A DNA stretch of 64,000 nucleotides from Sporichthyaceae bacterium (GCA_036493475.1 DASXPS010000147.1:1-64000), one strand, 5' to 3'. Counted from the stretch's first letter, positions 26,028 through 34,205 are shown. The notes: a model not told the origin generated them from the letters alone. Program-made: numbers and translations.

Positions 26028-27140
26028 ATGGAACGGGAACTGATCAAGGAGAGCTTCGCGGTGGTGGAACCGCAGGCCGACCGGGTCGCCGCCTACTTCT
26101 ACGCGCGGCTGTTCGTGGAGAGCCCGGAGCTGCGCCAGATGTTCCCGCCGGCCATGGACGTGCAACGCGACCGGTTGTTCGGCGCCGTGGTGCAGATCGT
26201 GCAGGGCGCCGACCAGCCCGAGTTCCTGGACTGGTTCCTCAATGGACTGGGTCGCGACCACCGCAAGTTCGGCGTCAAGGCGGCGCACTACGAGGCGCTC
26301 GGCCGGGCGCTGCTGGCCGCGATCGCCCGCTATGCCGGCGACGCGTGGACCCCGGAGGTGGAGGCGGCCTGGGTCGCGGCCTACGCGCGCGCCGCGCGCA
26401 CCATGTTGGAGGCCGCGCGCGAGGCCGCGCTGGACAGCCCGGACTGGTGGCTGGCCGAGGTCGTTTCCCACGAGCTGCGTGCCTCGGACATTGCCGTGCT
26501 GCAGCTGCGCCCGGATCAGCCTTTCCCTTATACCGCCGGGCAGTACTGCTCGATCGAGACCCCGTGGTGGCCGCGGGTGTGGCGGTCCTACTCGATGGCG
26601 AATGCGCCCCGTGAGGACAACCTCATCGAGCTGCAGGTGCGCAAGATCGATGCCGGGTGGGTGAGCACTTCGTTGGTGCGCAGTGCCCGCCCCGGCGATG
26701 TGGTGCGCCTCGGACATCCGACCGGGACGATGACCGCGGAGCGCAACTCCGACCGTGACGTGGTGTGCATCGCCGGTGGCACGGGCTTGGCGCCGCTGCG
26801 GGCGGTGGTGGAGGACATGACGCGGTGGAACTGGTACCGCAGGGTGCACCTGTTCGTCGGGGTGCGCCGTCCCGATGAGCTGTACGACATGACCGTGCTG
26901 GACGCGATCGCCAAGCAGCACCAATGGCTGTCGGTGATCCCGGTGGTGTCCGAGGAGCCGCGGTATCACGGCGAGCAGGGCCTGGTCGTGGACGCGGCGT
27001 TGCGGCACGGGTCGTGGGCGAACCACGACGTGTACGTGTCGGGGTCGGCACGGATGGTGCGCGGGTCGATCGACCGGTTGTTGACCAGCGGGGTGTCGCT
27101 GTCCCGGGTCCGGTTCGACAGCTTCGGGGATTTGCGCTAG
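26028..27140 (+). CDS. hmp: Flavohaemoglobin (nitric oxide dioxygenase type)
   Basis: 370-residue fusion of a globin and a ferredoxin reductase. The globin (about 1-130) has the phenylalanine region FYARLFVESPELRQMFP and a proximal-His segment GVKAAHYEALGRALL. The FAD domain has RSYSMANAP and the NAD domain has GGTGLAPLRAVVEDM. It converts NO plus O2 to nitrate using NADH. It is somewhat shorter than E. coli Hmp (396). The promoter region is AT-rich (25950-25985) and shared with the Fe-S-type regulator. Confidence 0.9.
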   Translation: MERELIKESFAVVEPQADRVAAYFYARLFVESPELRQMFPPAMDVQRDRLFGAVVQIVQGADQPEFLDWFLNGLGRDHRKFGVKAAHYEALGRALLAAIARYAGDAWTPEVEAAWVAAYARAARTMLEAAREAALDSPDWWLAEVVSHELRASDIAVLQLRPDQPFPYTAGQYCSIETPWWPRVWRSYSMANAPREDNLIELQVRKIDAGWVSTSLVRSARPGDVVRLGHPTGTMTAERNSDRDVVCIAGGTGLAPLRAVVEDMTRWNWYRRVHLFVGVRRPDELYDMTVLDAIAKQHQWLSVIPVVSEEPRYHGEQGLVVDAALRHGSWANHDVYVSGSARMVRGSIDRLLTSGVSLSRVRFDSFGDLR

Positions 27141-27175
27141 ATCAGCAAACGACCAACCACGGCCATACCCCGCCG

Positions 27176-27904
27176 TCAGACCGTGCGGCCCAGCGACCAC
27201 ATCTGCGCGGCCTGCTCGGCACGCAACGCGCTGTGCCAGGGCAGCGACCGCGACGCGTTCTGCGCGCGGAACGTTTGCATCGCGGCGCGGACCAATTCCG
27301 GATCGGTACACCGGCGGGCGAGTTCCAGGCTGCGCTCGTCGACCTGATCGTCCGGCAGGGCCTCCCAGGCCAGCCCGAGATCAACGAGTCGCTGCCCGAC
27401 CACCTCCTCGCCGAGCAGCGTCATGGCCACCGATGCCTGCGGGCCGGCGACCTTGTCGAGCAGCATGAAATGGCCGCCACCGGGGTGCAGGCCGATGCGC
27501 AGAAACCCGGAGAGCAGTTTGGTCTCCATGGAAACGATGCGCACGTCTGCGGCGAGTGCGAGGTTAATCCCGGCCCCGACGGCGGCCCCGCGCATGGCCG
27601 CGATGACGGGCACGTCCAGGGTCCCGGCCGCGACAAAGCACTGGTAGACCTTGCCCAACGCGGCCAGCACTGCGGAGTCGGTGGGGTTCTGCCGAGCCGC
27701 GGCCAGCAAGTGCCGGGCCGCGCCGGAGCAGAACGCACCGTTCGCACCGCGCAGTACCAGCGCAGCAACGCCGGGGTCGTTCTGCACGGTTGCCACCGCG
27801 TCCAGCAAGGCCTCGGCGGATTCACCGGTCAGCGCGTTGCGGGTCGACGGGTCGTCGAGGGTGATGATCGCGACGGTGCCGTCGATCTGCAGGGACACAC
27901 TCAT
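27176..27904 (-). CDS. Enoyl-CoA hydratase/isomerase family protein
   Basis: 242-residue crotonase-fold protein. Visible are AIITLDDPSTRNALTGESAE, the first oxyanion segment AFCSGAARHLL, the second AAMRGAAVGAGINLALAADV and the SGFLRIGLHPGGGH active-site region. The position corresponding to the usual catalytic Glu (SEAxxG in the other homologue of the window) reads LRIGLHPG, so the exact reaction is uncertain. ATG at 27904 has GGAGG upstream. Convergent with hmp and divergent from the GAF-SpoIIE gene. Confidence 0.87.
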   Translation of the reverse strand: MSVSLQIDGTVAIITLDDPSTRNALTGESAEALLDAVATVQNDPGVAALVLRGANGAFCSGAARHLLAAARQNPTDSAVLAALGKVYQCFVAAGTLDVPVIAAMRGAAVGAGINLALAADVRIVSMETKLLSGFLRIGLHPGGGHFMLLDKVAGPQASVAMTLLGEEVVGQRLVDLGLAWEALPDDQVDERSLELARRCTDPELVRAAMQTFRAQNASRSLPWHSALRAEQAAQMWSLGRTV

Positions 27905-28119
27905 GGGCCGCATCCTCCATGGATTGGCGAAATCAGGCGCCGGTGGGTCGTGTCCGGTGCTCGCCCTTGACCCTAGAGACGCCGCGGTCGCGGCTCTCGG
28001 CGAACTCGGCCAGAACACGTGTCCGCGTCGTCGGCCGGCAAACGAAGTGGTGCGCCTTGACGGTGCGTATGCAGGCTTCTCTTTCCGAACGCCCGGGCAG
28101 TCGCAATAAACTGCGTGCA

Positions 28120-29400
28120 ATGACCACCACCACCGGCAGCGATGGCTTCGCGGCGAACGTGCAGCTGCGACGGATCGAAACGGTGACCGACACCGAGCTG
28201 GCGCAGCTCAGTGTGGAAGATCTGCTGGCCGAGTTGTTGGACCGGGTCCAGGGCCTGCTCAGCGTCGACACGGTGGCGGTCCTGCTGCTGGACCCCCAGG
28301 CGGACCAATTGGTGGCGAGGGCGGCCAAGGGTATTGAGGCCGAGGTTCGCCAAGGCGTGCGTATCCCGCTGGGTCACGGCTTCGCCGGTCGGGTCGCGGC
28401 CGAGCGCCACCCGGTGATTCTCCCCAAGGTTGATCACACCACCGTGTTGAACCCGATCCTGTGGGAGCACGGCATTTCGTCCCTGCTCGGCGTACCCCTG
28501 CTCGCCGGTGGCGCCGTGCTGGGCGTGCTGCACGTCGGATCGATCAGCCCGCGTCAGTTCACCGAGGAGGACGTGCAGCTCCTGCAGATCGCGGCCGATC
28601 GGGTTGCCTCGGCGATCCAGGTCCAGTACTCGAAGGCCGAAACCGCCGCGGCCGCCCTGCTGCAGCGCAGCCTGCTGCCCGCCCGGCTGCCGGAGATCCC
28701 CGGCCTGGAGCTGGCGTCGCGGTACGCGCCCAGCGAGTACGGCGGGCTGGGTGGGGACTGGTACGACGTCTTCATGCTGCCGAGCGGTGCTTGGTGTATC
28801 GCGATCGGGGACGTCGTGGGACGCGGCTTCATCGCGGCGGAGGCGATGGGTCGGCTGCGCACGGCGCTGCGCGCGCACGCCATGTACAGCGGCGACGCCG
28901 CGGAGGCGCTGAGCCGACTCACCGAGCAGGTGCGGCATTTCGACGGTGCACAGATGCTCGCCACGGTGCTGATGGCGATCATCGAGCCGTCGTTGGACCG
29001 CATACAGCTCTCCTCAGCCGGTCATCCGCCGCCGGTGCTGGCGGTACCGGGCGCCGTCGCGCGGACCGTGGCGGTCCCCGCCGATCCGCCGATCGGCATC
29101 AACTTCCAGGCGCGGCGCGTGTGCGAGTTCGACCTACCGCAGGACTCGCTGCTGTGCTTCTACACCGACGGTCTGGTGGAGCGCCGCGGTATCTCACTGG
29201 ACGTGACTCTGGACCGGCTGTGTGCCGCGACCGAATCGGGCCCGGCGGAGACGGTTTGCCGCAACATCATGGGCCGGCTCATCGGTAACGAGCCCACCAA
29301 CGACGACACCGCGGTGCTGGTGGTGCGCCGGGTGCCCGTGCAAGTGGAGGCCGGCGCGATCGTGGAACCGCCGGCCGGGGTCGCGGTTCTCGCCCCGTAA
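28120..29400 (+). CDS. GAF-domain SpoIIE/PP2C-type serine phosphatase
   Basis: 426 residues. A GAF sensor domain (about 40-175: HGFAGRVAAERHPVILPKVD; GVPLLAGGAVLGVLHVGS) is linked to a SpoIIE-type PPM phosphatase (about 185-415). The metal aspartates lie in GGDWYDVF, IGDVVGRG, FYTDG and NDDTAVLV. This is the RsbU-like layout that dephosphorylates STAS anti-anti-sigma factors. ATG at 28120 is chosen; in-frame codons before it run through the intergenic region. It is convergent with an HATPase gene that could be its partner kinase. Confidence 0.9.
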   Translation: MTTTTGSDGFAANVQLRRIETVTDTELAQLSVEDLLAELLDRVQGLLSVDTVAVLLLDPQADQLVARAAKGIEAEVRQGVRIPLGHGFAGRVAAERHPVILPKVDHTTVLNPILWEHGISSLLGVPLLAGGAVLGVLHVGSISPRQFTEEDVQLLQIAADRVASAIQVQYSKAETAAAALLQRSLLPARLPEIPGLELASRYAPSEYGGLGGDWYDVFMLPSGAWCIAIGDVVGRGFIAAEAMGRLRTALRAHAMYSGDAAEALSRLTEQVRHFDGAQMLATVLMAIIEPSLDRIQLSSAGHPPPVLAVPGAVARTVAVPADPPIGINFQARRVCEFDLPQDSLLCFYTDGLVERRGISLDVTLDRLCAATESGPAETVCRNIMGRLIGNEPTNDDTAVLVVRRVPVQVEAGAIVEPPAGVAVLAP

Positions 29401-29408
29401 TTCGGCCG

Positions 29409-29807
29409 CTACGGCCGGGAGAGTCGGAACCACACCGTCTTCCCGCGGGGGCAGCGGCGGACCCCCCAGGACGTGGCAATGGCTTCGACGATGCGTAGGC
29501 CCCGTCCGCCCTGCGTGGTTGGTTGCACCGGCGTTACCGCAGCCGTGGCGTCGCCGGCGTCGGAAATCTCCACCTCCAGTCGGTCGCTCCTGATGTTCAC
29601 CCGGACCCGGGCCTCGGTCCGGGCATGGCACACCACGTTGGAGACGACCTCGCCGGTGAGCAGGATGGCCTCGGCGCACAGCCGTGGCGGGAACTGGGCC
29701 TCGAGGCATCGCCGCTGCACGTACTGGCGTGCCGTACGCACGGACTCCGGCACCGGCGGGAGCACGATCACCGATGGGTCCGCACAATCGGAGCCACACT
29801 CGTGCAT
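29409..29807 (-). CDS. RsbW-like anti-sigma factor ATPase domain protein
   Basis: 132-residue single GHKL ATPase domain: AILLTGEVVSNVVCHA (N-box), VEISDAGDA (G1) and GGRGLRIVEAIATSWG (G2). Such stand-alone domains act as serine kinases/anti-sigma factors in partner switching. It lies 8 bp from the stop of the convergent GAF-SpoIIE phosphatase. No STAS or sigma gene is in the window. Confidence 0.85.
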   Translation of the reverse strand: MHECGSDCADPSVIVLPPVPESVRTARQYVQRRCLEAQFPPRLCAEAILLTGEVVSNVVCHARTEARVRVNIRSDRLEVEISDAGDATAAVTPVQPTTQGGRGLRIVEAIATSWGVRRCPRGKTVWFRLSRP

Positions 29808-29947
29808 GTTCGGGGCCTACCCACGAGATTGGGCGTGCAAGCCACGCGCCGCCCGTTCAGCGGAGACCCGGGCACCCTCGGCCTTCTTCGGCGCCTCGCC
29901 GGCGTGACCCGTGTTCGGACATCGTCTGCCTTCCGGACCCCCGGGGT

Positions 29948-30964
29948 ATGCCTGAGGTTGACCTCGAATCCGCCGGGGCTCCGTTGGATGCGGACATGCC
30001 CTCCACTGATCATCCCGCCCTCGTTTTGCCCAGCCAACTGATCGAGGTTGCCGACGCCCTCGGGCAGGACCCGCGCGACCTGCGGGTGGAGTACGAGGAG
30101 GACGGCGAGCCGGTGCTGCGCCTGCCGGACGGGGGGGTGGTGGACACCTGGCGCGAGGACTATCCCTACTCCCAGCGGATGAACAACCTGGAGTACGAGC
30201 TCACCAAGCGAACGCTGCAGATCGAACTGCTCAAGCTGCAGACGTGGATCAAGGAATCCGGTGGGCGGCTGGTGATCGCCTTCGAGGGCCGCGACGCCGC
30301 GGGCAAGGGCGGCACCATCAAGCGGTTCATGGAACACCTCAACCCGCGTGGGGCGCGGGTGGTGGCGTTGGAGAAGCCCACCGAGAAGGAACGCGCGCAG
30401 TGGTACTTCCAGCGCTACATCCACCACTTGCCCGCCGCCGGGGAGATCGTGCTGTTCGACCGGTCCTGGTACAACCGGGCCGGTGTGGAGCGGGTCATGG
30501 GGTTCGCCGGCCCCGATGAGTACCTCGAGTTCATGCGCGAGGTCCCGGAGCTGGAGCGGATGTGGATCCGGTCCGGCACGCACCTGGTGAAGTTCTGGTT
30601 CTCCGTCACCCGCAACGAGCAGCGCACCCGTTTCCTGATCCGCCAGATCGACCCGGTGCGCCAGTGGAAGCTGTCCCCGATGGACCTGGCCTCCCTGGAC
30701 AGGTGGGATGCCTACACCGCGGCCAAGACGGCGATCTTCCAGCACACCGACACCGACGACGCGCCGTGGACCGTGGTGAAGAGCAACGACAAGCGCCGCG
30801 CCCGGGTCGAGGCCATCCGGCATGTGCTGGCCCGGTTCGACTACCCGAACAAGGACTTCGGGGTCGTCGGCGATCCCGACCGGCGCATCGTCGGTCGCGC
30901 CCATGAGGTGCTCGAGGCCGAGGAGGACGGCAGCGGGCCGGACCGGTGGGTGACGTCTAACTGA
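29948..30964 (+). CDS. ppk2: Polyphosphate kinase 2 (PPK2)
   Basis: 338-residue PPK2-type enzyme transferring phosphate between polyphosphate and nucleotides. Walker A is EGRDAAGKGGTIKRF, the lid/Walker B region is LFDRSWYNRAGVERVMGF, and SPMDLASLDRWDAY is diagnostic. The N-terminal 60 residues are acidic and variable. ATG at 29948 is the first start giving a family-like N-terminus; ATG at 29996 is possible. A stem-loop with a T-rich tail follows the stop. Confidence 0.93.
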   Translation: MPEVDLESAGAPLDADMPSTDHPALVLPSQLIEVADALGQDPRDLRVEYEEDGEPVLRLPDGGVVDTWREDYPYSQRMNNLEYELTKRTLQIELLKLQTWIKESGGRLVIAFEGRDAAGKGGTIKRFMEHLNPRGARVVALEKPTEKERAQWYFQRYIHHLPAAGEIVLFDRSWYNRAGVERVMGFAGPDEYLEFMREVPELERMWIRSGTHLVKFWFSVTRNEQRTRFLIRQIDPVRQWKLSPMDLASLDRWDAYTAAKTAIFQHTDTDDAPWTVVKSNDKRRARVEAIRHVLARFDYPNKDFGVVGDPDRRIVGRAHEVLEAEEDGSGPDRWVTSN

Positions 30965-30980
30965 CGCTACGTCACACGTG

Positions 30981-31010
30981 ACGGCAGTCACCTGCCGTGA
31001 GACCTCTTTT
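30981..31010 (+). terminator. Intrinsic terminator of ppk2
   Basis: ACGGCAG-TCAC-CTGCCGT hairpin (30981-30998) followed by GAGACCTCTTTT. This is one of the few hairpins in the window with a T-rich tail. A second palindrome, CGTCAC-AC-GTGACG (30970-30983), overlaps its left arm. Confidence 0.75.
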
Positions 31011-31087
31011 CCGGAACAAGGCTTCTGCGCCTGATGTTTCCCCAGTGCCTTCCGAAACTGGGCGGGCAGTCAGGCTAGGAGGACCCC

Positions 31088-31468
31088 ATGACGACCATGG
31101 CGCAGGGAAGAGACACCGATCACACCGGACTACGGGTCCGGGTTGCTCCCCCCGTCAGCCCGCCGACGTTGTTCGGCCGGGAAAGCTCGGCGGAGTTGGT
31201 CGAGGCCGGATACGACCTCGCGCGTCGGGCGATCGGCAAGGCGCTGGAGCGAGTTCCGGTCGCTGACGCGGTGCGTGGCCTCACCGAACTGGCCGAACAC
31301 CGAGACCAGGTGCTGCGGATGGCGGAGGACTACCTCGGCTACACCACGTTCGACGTGCCCCTGGCCGCCCAGGTGGATGCGCTGGTGCTCGTCGAGGGCG
31401 CGCGCACCGGGCTCGCCGCCGCGCACACGCGGCGCTCCGGCCGGTTGGCCTTCTGGTTCCGCCACTGA
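31088..31468 (+). CDS. Hypothetical protein
   Basis: 126 residues, not recognised. An N-terminal disordered segment is followed by mainly helical sequence (AELVEAGYDLARRAIGKALER; LTELAEHRDQVLRMAEDYLGY) and a basic, aromatic C-terminus (SGRLAFWFRH). There is no signal peptide or membrane helix. CTAGGAGGACCCC before the ATG is a strong ribosome-binding site and supports expression. It lies between the ppk2 terminator and tRNA-Gly. Confidence 0.7.
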   Translation: MTTMAQGRDTDHTGLRVRVAPPVSPPTLFGRESSAELVEAGYDLARRAIGKALERVPVADAVRGLTELAEHRDQVLRMAEDYLGYTTFDVPLAAQVDALVLVEGARTGLAAAHTRRSGRLAFWFRH

Positions 31469-31507
31469 TCGTCGGGGCAGGCGGCGCTACACTGCTCCCG
31501 CAGTCCT

Positions 31508-31581
31508 GCGGGTGTAGTTCAATGGCAGAACATCAGCTTCCCAAGCTGACAGTGCGGGTTCGATTCCCGCTACCCGCTCCA
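31508..31581 (+). tRNA. tRNA-Gly (anticodon CCC)
   Basis: Complete cloverleaf: acceptor GCGGGTG / TACCCGC (one G-T pair), anticodon stem TCAGC / GCTGA with loop TTCCCAA (anticodon CCC), T-loop GGTTCGATTCC and an encoded CCA end. Its 3' 33 bp are repeated at 32602-32634. Confidence 0.96.
31549..31581 (+). repeat. Left copy of 33-bp direct repeat (3' end of tRNA-Gly; candidate attachment site)
   Basis: Covers the variable loop, T-arm, acceptor strand and CCA of the tRNA. It is identical to 32602-32634. This is the position used by tyrosine recombinases of integrative elements. Confidence 0.85.
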
Positions 31582-31720
31582 GCTGAACTGGGCTTTTTCT
31601 CTCTCCCTCATAGTCGCTGGCCATGGCTGCGAGTGGCCCTTGTAGGGCCCCTATGGACCGTGTTTTGGTCCGCGTTCGGTCCACGTCCCGGGTCGTCGGA
31701 CGAGCGCGACACTCCAACAA

Positions 31721-31750
31721 TGTATATACTGCCTCGACGTCTTGTATATA
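31721..31750 (+). promoter_or_regulatory. Direct repeats TGTATATA in the vapBC promoter of the island
   Basis: TGTATATA occurs at 31721-31728 and 31743-31750, 22 bp apart centre to centre, in the only strongly AT-rich stretch near the genes and 10 bp before the vapB start. Probable -10 region and autoregulatory binding sites. Confidence 0.5.
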
Positions 31751-31760
31751 TGGGGTGATT

Positions 31761-31967
31761 ATGGCGAAGACGTTGATCGACATCGACGAGGCTCTATTGG
31801 AGCGGGTCGCGGCGCAACTGGGGACGCGGACGAAGAAGGACACGGTGACCCGGGCGTTGGAGTTGGTGTTGCGGGCGGCCGCGTTCGACGACGCGGTGGA
31901 GTTCGCGCGGGCCGGGGGTCTGGACGACGCGAGTGACCCGGCGGTGATGAAGCAGGCATGGCGGTAG
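31761..31967 (+). CDS. VapB-type antitoxin (second TA pair)
   Basis: 68-residue antitoxin of the DUF2191/VapB type: an N-terminal strand-helix-helix (MAKTLIDIDEALLERVAAQLG, TKKDTVTRALELVLR) and an acidic C-terminal toxin-binding tail. ATG at 31761 follows GGGGTG. The last 10 nt overlap vapC, so the two are coupled. Located inside the tRNA-Gly mini-island. Confidence 0.87.
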   Translation: MAKTLIDIDEALLERVAAQLGTRTKKDTVTRALELVLRAAAFDDAVEFARAGGLDDASDPAVMKQAWR

Positions 31968-32398
31968 CCGACTACCTGCTCGACAAGAGCGCGTTGGCGC
32001 GTATCGGTGTCGAGCCGGTGGCGGGCAGGCTGCGTCCGCTGGTGGCCGCCGGTCGCACGGCGACCTGTGGGATGGTCGCGTTGGAGTTGTTGTTCTCCGC
32101 GCGCAACGGGCCCGACCACGAACGCATCCGTGACGGTTTGGGGGCTCACGAGTGGCTGGCGACCGAGGATGAGGACTTCGCTGCCGCGATCGATGTGCAG
32201 GCGCAGCTCGCGCGGACCGGGCATCACCGGGCGGTGCCGTTGCCGGACCTGCTGATCGCCGCGGTCGGCGCCCGGCACCGGGTCACCGTGCTGCACTACG
32301 ACGCTGACTTCGAGCGGATCGCCGCGGTCACCGGCCAGGCGGTGGAGTGGGTGGTGCCGCCAGGGTCGCTGGACGAGCCCGTCACCGGCACCCGATAG
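31958..32398 (+). CDS. VapC-type PIN-domain toxin (second TA pair)
   Basis: 146-residue PIN ribonuclease. Acidic residues are in ADYLLDKSALARI (Asp9), VALELLFSAR (Glu), PLPDLLIAA and YDADFERIA. It is unrelated in detail to the VapC at 11933-12379, which has the longer CRTTQQAFLRLL segment. It overlaps its antitoxin gene. As the only intact function left between the att-like repeats, it may stabilise the island by addiction (inference). Confidence 0.9.
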   Translation: MAVADYLLDKSALARIGVEPVAGRLRPLVAAGRTATCGMVALELLFSARNGPDHERIRDGLGAHEWLATEDEDFAAAIDVQAQLARTGHHRAVPLPDLLIAAVGARHRVTVLHYDADFERIAAVTGQAVEWVVPPGSLDEPVTGTR

Positions 32399-32601
32399 CA
32401 CCCCCGCCGTGCGCCGCCGGTCCGGAGTGAATGACGGCGCTGCTGGTGGGGTGGTTCTCCGACACCACGAACGGCCTTGGCGTCCTTCAGTGCCGCCTCA
32501 GCGTGCCGTGGCCCGTCCGAAGATGTGGTGGTCGTGCCGGTACCGGCGGCAGGCATTGCCTTTGAACGGGGAAATGATTGCTGGTCAGAACATCCCTCGA
32601 C

Positions 32602-32634
32602 ACAGTGCGGGTTCGATTCCCGCTACCCGCTCCA
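32602..32634 (+). repeat. Right copy of 33-bp direct repeat (tRNA-Gly 3' fragment)
   Basis: Identical to 31549-31581. Weaker similarity continues upstream (TCAGAACATC at 32585-32594 versus GCAGAACATC in the tRNA D-arm/anticodon region) but the anticodon stem is missing, so this is a non-functional tRNA fragment. It contains the stop codon and last codons of the minus-strand LLM gene. Confidence 0.85.
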
Positions 32635-33735
32635 CTCAGGAACAGCCGCCGAGCGGCCGGGTGCCCGTGGCGCTAAGGACTTCAGCCTCGGCATGACCTC
32701 GCGGGCGAAGGTGCGCATGTTCCGCTCGGCCTCCTCCGGTGGCATGCCGCCGTACCGGAAGACTCCCACGACGCTGTCGGATCCGACGAGATCGGAAAAG
32801 GCCACGATCTTCTCGAGGACCTGCTCCGGCGTGCCCCAGGCGTGCAGCCCGATGTAGAAGTCGGTCATCCGCTCCATGCCGCCGGGCGCGGTGAGCCGGT
32901 CATACATCAGCCCGTGGAACTCATAGCCGGGCGTGGCCTTCAGATGCGGTTTGTCGAACTCGTAATGGTCGACGACCGAGGCCCAGTACGCGCCGATGTA
33001 CTTTCGCGCCATCTGCTCGGCACGTTCGGCGTTCTCGTCGACGAACACCCACTGCCCCACGATTGGTGGCGGCGGCTCGGCCCCGATGGCCTGCAGGTAG
33101 GTCTGCCGGTACGTCGCGACATCCTCCGCAACCAGGTGCCACGGCTTCTGCGGGATGATCAGCACCCCGGTGCCCAGTTGCGCCATGATCTGCGCGGACT
33201 CCGGGGAGATTGTTGCGGAGTAGATGCGGTCCTTGAACGACGCGTACGGGCCCGGTCGCAGTTCGACCCGCGGCTGCTTGACGATCTCGCCGTCGAACTC
33301 CATGACGCCGGTCTCCAGCGCCTGCATGATGGCCAGCGCGGATTCCTTGAATGAGGTCCGCGCGGCCGACATCGGTACCCGCAGTCCGTCGAACTCCACC
33401 TTGCCGGTGCCGCGTCCGATGCCGAGGATCACGCGGCCGCGGGACATGTGGTCGAGCAGCAGGATCTGCTCGGCGGCGCGCAGGGGGTCGTGCCAGGGCA
33501 GCACCATCACCATCGATCCGAGTTTCACGGTCGTGGTCCGCCCGGCCAGGTAGGACAGGAACTGCAGGACGTCCGGGGACATCGCGTAGTTCGTGAAGTG
33601 GTGCTCCAGCCCCCAGACGGAGTCGAAACCCAGCGGCTCGGCGAGATCAGCCAACGCCAGATCTGCCGCCCACACCTCCCGATCGCTCAATGTGCCGGCG
33701 AAGGCCTGGAACACCGTCGTCATCCCGACGTGCAT
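32623..33735 (-). CDS. LLM-class flavin-dependent oxidoreductase (luciferase-like)
   Basis: 370-residue bacterial luciferase-like monooxygenase using FMNH2 or F420H2. Typical features are FDSVWGLEHHFTNYAMSPDV, the strand TVKLGSMVMVLPWHDPLRAAEQ and RVILGIGRGTGKVEFDG. ATG at 33735 has GAGGAGGG upstream. The last residues (PEWSG) and the stop codon are read from the tRNA-Gly 3' fragment, so integration or duplication there has defined the C-terminus. Substrate unknown. Confidence 0.88.
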   Translation of the reverse strand: MHVGMTTVFQAFAGTLSDREVWAADLALADLAEPLGFDSVWGLEHHFTNYAMSPDVLQFLSYLAGRTTTVKLGSMVMVLPWHDPLRAAEQILLLDHMSRGRVILGIGRGTGKVEFDGLRVPMSAARTSFKESALAIMQALETGVMEFDGEIVKQPRVELRPGPYASFKDRIYSATISPESAQIMAQLGTGVLIIPQKPWHLVAEDVATYRQTYLQAIGAEPPPPIVGQWVFVDENAERAEQMARKYIGAYWASVVDHYEFDKPHLKATPGYEFHGLMYDRLTAPGGMERMTDFYIGLHAWGTPEQVLEKIVAFSDLVGSDSVVGVFRYGGMPPEEAERNMRTFAREVMPRLKSLAPRAPGRSAAVPEWSG

Positions 33736-33894
33736 GGGTACTGCCCTCCTCGGCCACATCCGGACCTGCCGCCCGCGACGGAACCCCGGATTGGGTATCC
33801 ATCCTCACGCCGCCGGTCCGGTCCGCGGAGTCTGCCCCCTTGGTGCCGCTGTTTTGCCCGCGATGCCTAGGTCCGCCTGCACTGGCCCCGGCGA

Positions 33895-34104
33895 TCAGGC
33901 CGCGAGGGCCCGCATCGCCGTGCGGCGCACCGGGGGAGCGACCGCATCACCCGTGGGCAGAATCGCCCCGCCGTCCTCGAAGAGGATCAGGCCATTGCAC
34001 AGCAGTGCCCAGCCCTGCTCGGGGTGAGAAGCGCAGCGGTGCGCCGCGTTCTGCTCTGCGGTGCCAACACTCGGGCATCGGGGTTCGTGATCGCACATGT
34101 CCAT
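33895..34104 (-). CDS. DUF5999 family small protein
   Basis: 69 residues beginning MDMCDHEPRCPSVGTAEQ, with the core HPEQGWALLCNGLILFEDGG, which matches the short Streptomyces-type DUF5999 family from memory. Several cysteines and histidines at the N-terminus (CDHEPRC) could bind metal. ATG at 34104 or 34098. Function unknown. Confidence 0.75.
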   Translation of the reverse strand: MDMCDHEPRCPSVGTAEQNAAHRCASHPEQGWALLCNGLILFEDGGAILPTGDAVAPPVRRTAMRALAA

Positions 34105-34205
34105 CGCCTCATTGCGTGGATTCTTCCGGGACTTCGCTATCTCCAGCAGACGCCGATCGCGGCCGAAGCGCAGGAGTAGGTCCCTACCTTCTTCCCGGCT
34201 CGCTC

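Larger units (their letters stand above)
31582..32634 (+). mobile_element. 1.05-kb mini-island at tRNA-Gly carrying only a VapBC pair
   Basis: Lies between the intact tRNA-Gly and a duplicated tRNA 3' end. Contents are vapB, vapC and about 200 bp of non-coding DNA on each side. No integrase, excisionase or replication gene is visible, so it is either the remnant of a larger integrated element or a passively inherited insertion. An AT-rich promoter patch (31720-31752) contrasts with the GC-rich host. Confidence 0.65.

Noticed and set aside
25905-27311. Minus-strand extension of the Fe-S-type regulator across hmp
   Set aside because: It is antisense to the flavohaemoglobin; the regulator has its own GTG start with a Shine-Dalgarno at 25904.
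30962-30974. TGACGCTACGTCA near ppk2, almost repeated at 43256-43268 (TGACGCTACATCA)
   Set aside because: Only 13 bp with one difference and two copies in 64 kb; could be chance.
32602-32634. Second functional tRNA-Gly
   Set aside because: The acceptor 5' strand, D-arm and anticodon stem are absent; only the 3' fragment is present.
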